The translations under genes and the position numbers were made by a program. Positions 60,640 through 64,000 of a stretch of 64,000 nucleotides of DNA are shown here, in pieces. The notes beneath the pieces were generated by a model. It was not told the DNA's origin. It ran no database searches and saw nothing but the letters and a program-made list of their open reading frames with translations. The DNA comes from Conoideocrella luteorostrata (lineage: Eukaryota > Ascomycota > Sordariomycetes > Hypocreales > Clavicipitaceae), in NCBI GenBank assembly GCA_032433595.1, contig JASWJB010000237.1, positions 1 to 64,000 on the forward strand, written 5' to 3'. How positions within the stretch are numbered: position 1 is the stretch's first letter; each line of letters opens with the position of its first letter.

Positions 60640-62607
60640 CTAGTACTGAGTGGTGCCGAATGGTGCCCCAAAGTTTGACGTGGTCCTCAACCTCAGCGGT
60701 ACGTCAGGCTCCACAGCAGCCTGGCCTTCGACCTCTTCGTCATCATGGTCAAGAGCAATATTGGAATCCTCTGGCTTGATGCTGTCTTCTGGCTGTGAGC
60801 TGGTCGCATCTGCAAGGCCACGCGAAATGTCAAGCTCAGGTGACCGTAGTACCTTGGGGAGTGCGTCCTGTCCTCGACTAATGGGATCAAGCCTCTTATT
60901 CACATGTGCCCAGAATATCTCATCCTGAGCTGGAATGTTCTTGATCATGAGCGGGCCCTTCAGAGGAACGTCGTCAGCTGGATTTAAGAGGCCGTTAATG
61001 TCCTCATCGACTTGACCATCCATATGACCCTCGAGGATATTGTCTCCCAGAACCGGTGAATGCTCCGCTCTATCATCAGATTCGTCGCTGGGACCTGTAT
61101 CGTGAAAGTCATCAAATCTCGACAATGGCCACGCGGATGGTGTCGTTTCTGAGCTTCGAGCACCGGCCGAGTTACTTTCAGTAGCAGTCATAGTTGGAAA
61201 GAGAGAAAGAGAATGATTAGGGGTGTGTCCAGCGTGCATTGTCAAGCGTCGAGACTCGTCATTGGCCAAGATATGCTTTGCTCGATCTTGATCAATCAAA
61301 GTTGAGAGAGGAGCAAGACCGGATCGGCGTCGATCGCTACGAGGTCTCTCCGTCACGAACCTTCGCTTCTCTTGATTAGCACCATCTGCCGAGGGAGGAC
61401 TTGTATAGATGGCTGCCGCCCTGGCATCCGCGACGGTTGGATGAACAGACTCTGGTTCAAAGGTTGGCTTTTGAACTGCGGTGACTTTGATGGGAATACC
61501 CTCAAGCTTGGGGTCAAGCTCCTGGACATCAATGATTGGAACATCTCCACCCAGCTCCGGGGAGGAAGGCAGGAGGAAGTCTGTGCTGGCTGACTGTTGA
61601 GGTTCAGTCCGAGGACTCATTGACAAAGGATGGCCTGGGGCGGCGGGGGCGGCGGTAGGGGAGGTGCTGGCGCTACCTCCTTGTTTTGCGAAATGAGGTC
61701 GTCGAGACGCGCCGTCCAAACCAGGTGGCAGTGATAATGCCGCAGAGATGTCACTGGCGCTGCGTCCCGAGGGTCGTTGCGGCGATGGCGACTTACTGTC
61801 AAGCATTTTCCCCCCGCTCCCAGTTTCAACGCTACTTTGTGGCGACAGGCCAGCCATGCGAGTATTATTTTGAGAGGCAATGGTCTTGAGGACGGCATTT
61901 TCTCCTTCTAGGCGCTGAATCCGTTCCCTCATACCGTGAATCAAATGAGACATTTCATCCCTTTCCTTGAGCCATTCCTCGCCCATCTCGTCGATGACGG
62001 CCTGCTGGTCGCGGTATAGCTTTTCAGCTCTTCGTCTTAGGGCGTCGAGGTTGCTCCGTTCAAGTCTCCAATTTTCGACCTGCGCTGACTGGCCTCTAAT
62101 GCCATTGTAAAGATGTGAATATATTGTGGGAGGAACGGCTGCATTGGCAGAGACAGATCTGGTTAAAGAAGCCCCTCCAATGCCCCAGCTTGCTGGTGGA
62201 GAGTGTGATGAAAGGTTGGGGTGGAAGTAGCCACCGGCTTGGTTCGTAGATCTAACGACACCCGGGCCGGGGGGCAAAAGAGGATTGGACAAATGAAGTG
62301 GCGAGGGCGTATCCGATAGTTCGTGAGCCGAAAGAAAACCGAGATGAGGATGGTCACTACTCGAAACAGGCTGTGTCGAATGACTCCCCAAGGCTATGTC
62401 ACGCGCCATCGTCGAACTTGGCACACGCCAAGAAGGCAGATTAGCGTACTTGTTGTGGTTTTTGTTTCCCCCCAAAGGCGACATGGACGACCTTTGGTGA
62501 GGTTTATTAAGATCTGGATGGGACGCGACGCCGCCTTTTAGGCCTCCGTTTGTAGGGACATCGATGGCACCGGAGGGGAAAAAGGAATCGGAAGCGAGTT
62601 TCGCCAT
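60640..62607 (-). CDS. Uncharacterised coiled-coil protein, 655 residues
   Basis: Intronless frame from ATG (MAKLASDSFFPSGAIDVP) at 62607 to the stop at 60640. I do not recognise the family. Most of it is Ser/Pro/Gly-rich and probably disordered. Residues about 185-245 are strongly charged with heptad-like spacing (RRRAEKLYRDQQAVIDEMG, MSHLIHGMRERIQRLEGENA), so a coiled coil, probably dimeric, is likely. Several (S/T)P sites suggest phosphorylation by proline-directed kinases. A more ordered block near the C-terminus reads PLMIKNIPAQDEIFWAHVNK. No signal peptide, membrane helix or basic DNA-contact region next to the coiled coil, so a bZIP is unlikely. A frame of this length with consistent composition is good evidence of a real gene. 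Confidence 0.8.
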   Translation of the reverse strand: MAKLASDSFFPSGAIDVPTNGGLKGGVASHPDLNKPHQRSSMSPLGGNKNHNKYANLPSWRVPSSTMARDIALGSHSTQPVSSSDHPHLGFLSAHELSDTPSPLHLSNPLLPPGPGVVRSTNQAGGYFHPNLSSHSPPASWGIGGASLTRSVSANAAVPPTIYSHLYNGIRGQSAQVENWRLERSNLDALRRRAEKLYRDQQAVIDEMGEEWLKERDEMSHLIHGMRERIQRLEGENAVLKTIASQNNTRMAGLSPQSSVETGSGGKMLDSKSPSPQRPSGRSASDISAALSLPPGLDGASRRPHFAKQGGSASTSPTAAPAAPGHPLSMSPRTEPQQSASTDFLLPSSPELGGDVPIIDVQELDPKLEGIPIKVTAVQKPTFEPESVHPTVADARAAAIYTSPPSADGANQEKRRFVTERPRSDRRRSGLAPLSTLIDQDRAKHILANDESRRLTMHAGHTPNHSLSLFPTMTATESNSAGARSSETTPSAWPLSRFDDFHDTGPSDESDDRAEHSPVLGDNILEGHMDGQVDEDINGLLNPADDVPLKGPLMIKNIPAQDEIFWAHVNKRLDPISRGQDALPKVLRSPELDISRGLADATSSQPEDSIKPEDSNIALDHDDEEVEGQAAVEPDVPLRLRTTSNFGAPFGTTQY

Positions 62608-64000
62608 AGCCGGAAAGACGTCACGCTGCGAGCTTCTCCAACAAAGGAGACGGGGGTGTCTTAATCTCCCCGTCTCATTGGGGAGCGGGGAGGCAGTCGG
62701 ATCTTGGTACTTCGCAAGAAGATGAGGGTTGCGGGATTACAGTCCAGAGACTCGCGCAGTCGCAATGTACATCGGCTGGACAACGATCGATTCGGCGCCG
62801 AAAGCGAGGACGGGACGTCAGTCAGTGTTACACTAAAGGTACAGGGCGTCTGCACAAGTCCGGGGGCAGCTTGTTTGTGGCTGGCTGATGAAGCTGCAAG
62901 ATGAGCTTGTCGGCGAATAGATGAGCACGGTATTGACTCAGTTTGACATGACAGCAGAGGTCTCGATGTTTTGTGTCACTGTGGCTTGTTGGTTGTACAG
63001 GTCAATCAATGTGCGCAGGTCAAGATGGAGGTCGCGCCAGATTGGCGTAGACAATGTTGCTTCGAGGAATACTGTCGTGTCGTACAGTGCTGTATCGGCG
63101 GGGCTCCAAACAGCCGCGGCTCGAGAGGTGACTTTGCCAAAGACAAATACGGATGGTGAGGACGATGCGCACATGCGAGGCAAGGTATTTCGACGGTATG
63201 GTGGCACGGTGGTCAATAGCCAGCCAGTCGTCGCACAAGACTTCTGGATATGTGCTGCGGTCAGACGGACGTGTTGTACTGGGAAAATTCAAAGGAAGTG
63301 TCGGACCGGCTGCGACGTAAGGAATATCCTGAAAGATGCCTGGCTGGTAACGAAAAAAGATGGCCGAGGCGGACAGAATAGACAAAAAGCAGGCTGTAGC
63401 TAATTAGTACAGGTACCGAACCGAACCGGATGGTTGTACGGCATACGGAGTATTTGATCAGTAACTAACTAACTAATAAGGACACTTGGACTGACGAAAG
63501 CCTGCGGGTGTGATGAGGGTGTGAGGGGAGGTCAAGACCCTTGAAATATTGGTCCAGAAAGAGTGACCTGGTCTGCTCCTGCCTGCTCCTGCCTACATGA
63601 CAGGGGTGCAGGGGTCAGTAAGACTCAGGACGGGACTCGCATGCAGGCGGGAAGGGCCACATCATCACCGGCCCCCCTTATGCATTGAGTGAGAACGGAA
63701 TACCTCGATACATAGATAGTTGCTCCGTACTTGGCTAGATATTGGAGGGTCTGGCTCGGCACACGACGGCAAATGAAGGTCCTCGAGTCTACTAGAACAA
63801 AGCAGAGAGGAGCAGGTAGAGTAAAGGAATTCCTTTGGTTGACTCCGCTAATGAATGAGAGCACCCACGTGGGAATGTACTTCGTACTTTACAACGGGAA
63901 TCGCCATGGAACCCAACTGCTCAAGTGCCCCGGTAAGCAGGGAATGGTGTATTACTTTACTCCGTGCTAAAAGACAAATTGCAGAGAAGTTTGCTTGTGC
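62608..64000. other. Upstream region of the coiled-coil gene to the window edge
   Basis: No gene supported. A 160-codon plus-strand frame (62921-63403) overlaps other frames, has no domain and sits where the promoter of the minus-strand gene should lie. A TACGGAGTA motif is at 63444, with near copies at 63723 and 63960. Confidence 0.5.

Noticed and set aside
62921..63403. 160-codon open frame on the plus strand
   Set aside because: It overlaps other frames, has no domain-like pattern and sits in the promoter region of the minus-strand gene.

Overview
The window is nuclear DNA of a filamentous ascomycete, most likely a Sordariomycete of the order Hypocreales. The genes are separated by long non-coding stretches. 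Coding regions are broken by short introns (about 55-130 bp, GT...AG, with branch points such as ctaac/actaat). The recognisable proteins (AzgA purine permease, RfeG, Atg3, class V cAMP-receptor-like GPCR, Pol eta, Isn1, Nmd5/Sxm1 importin, galactose oxidase) are typical of Pezizomycotina. No tRNA, rRNA, CRISPR or prokaryotic operon was seen.

Layout. 0.5-2.9 kb (-): AzgA-type purine transporter with nine introns. 5.5-7.6 kb (+): methyltransferase-like protein. 13.9-16.1 kb (+): uncharacterised nuclear-looking protein with a Zn2Cys6-like cysteine cluster and an 8-residue repeat. 22.0-23.5 kb (-): seven-helix receptor. 31.0-33.0 kb (+): DNA polymerase eta. 36.6-38.0 kb (+): RfeG. 40.0-40.6 kb (-): small hypothetical protein. 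44.7-48.8 kb (+): importin. 49.9-51.8 kb (+): IMP 5'-nucleotidase. 53.6-55.6 kb (-): secreted galactose oxidase. 58.5-59.9 kb (+): Atg3. 60.6-62.6 kb (-): large uncharacterised coiled-coil protein.

Between the housekeeping genes lies a gene graveyard. It holds broken copies of an APH-like phosphotransferase (10.6-11.6 kb), a short-chain dehydrogenase (19.7-20.5 kb), a GH29 alpha-L-fucosidase (27.7-29.8 kb), an ABC-C transporter fragment (52.2-52.4 kb), a protein-kinase-like fragment (57.7-58.2 kb) and several unnamed relics (17.2-17.9 kb, 56.7-57.5 kb). Several of their stops are Trp codons changed to TGA or TAG, which is G-to-A decay and may reflect repeat-induced point mutation.

The right half (31-62 kb) is mostly conserved housekeeping: DNA repair, nuclear import, nucleotide salvage and autophagy. 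AzgA (purine uptake) and Isn1 (IMP breakdown) both concern purines but lie 47 kb apart, so no cluster is implied. No coherent new multi-gene system was found. The most unusual signals are a short sequence, TACTCCGTA/TACGGAGTA, found in 15 exact intergenic copies, and the patchwork of decayed accessory genes. All positions and counts were read by eye; all exon models are inferred from splice consensus plus protein-family resemblance.
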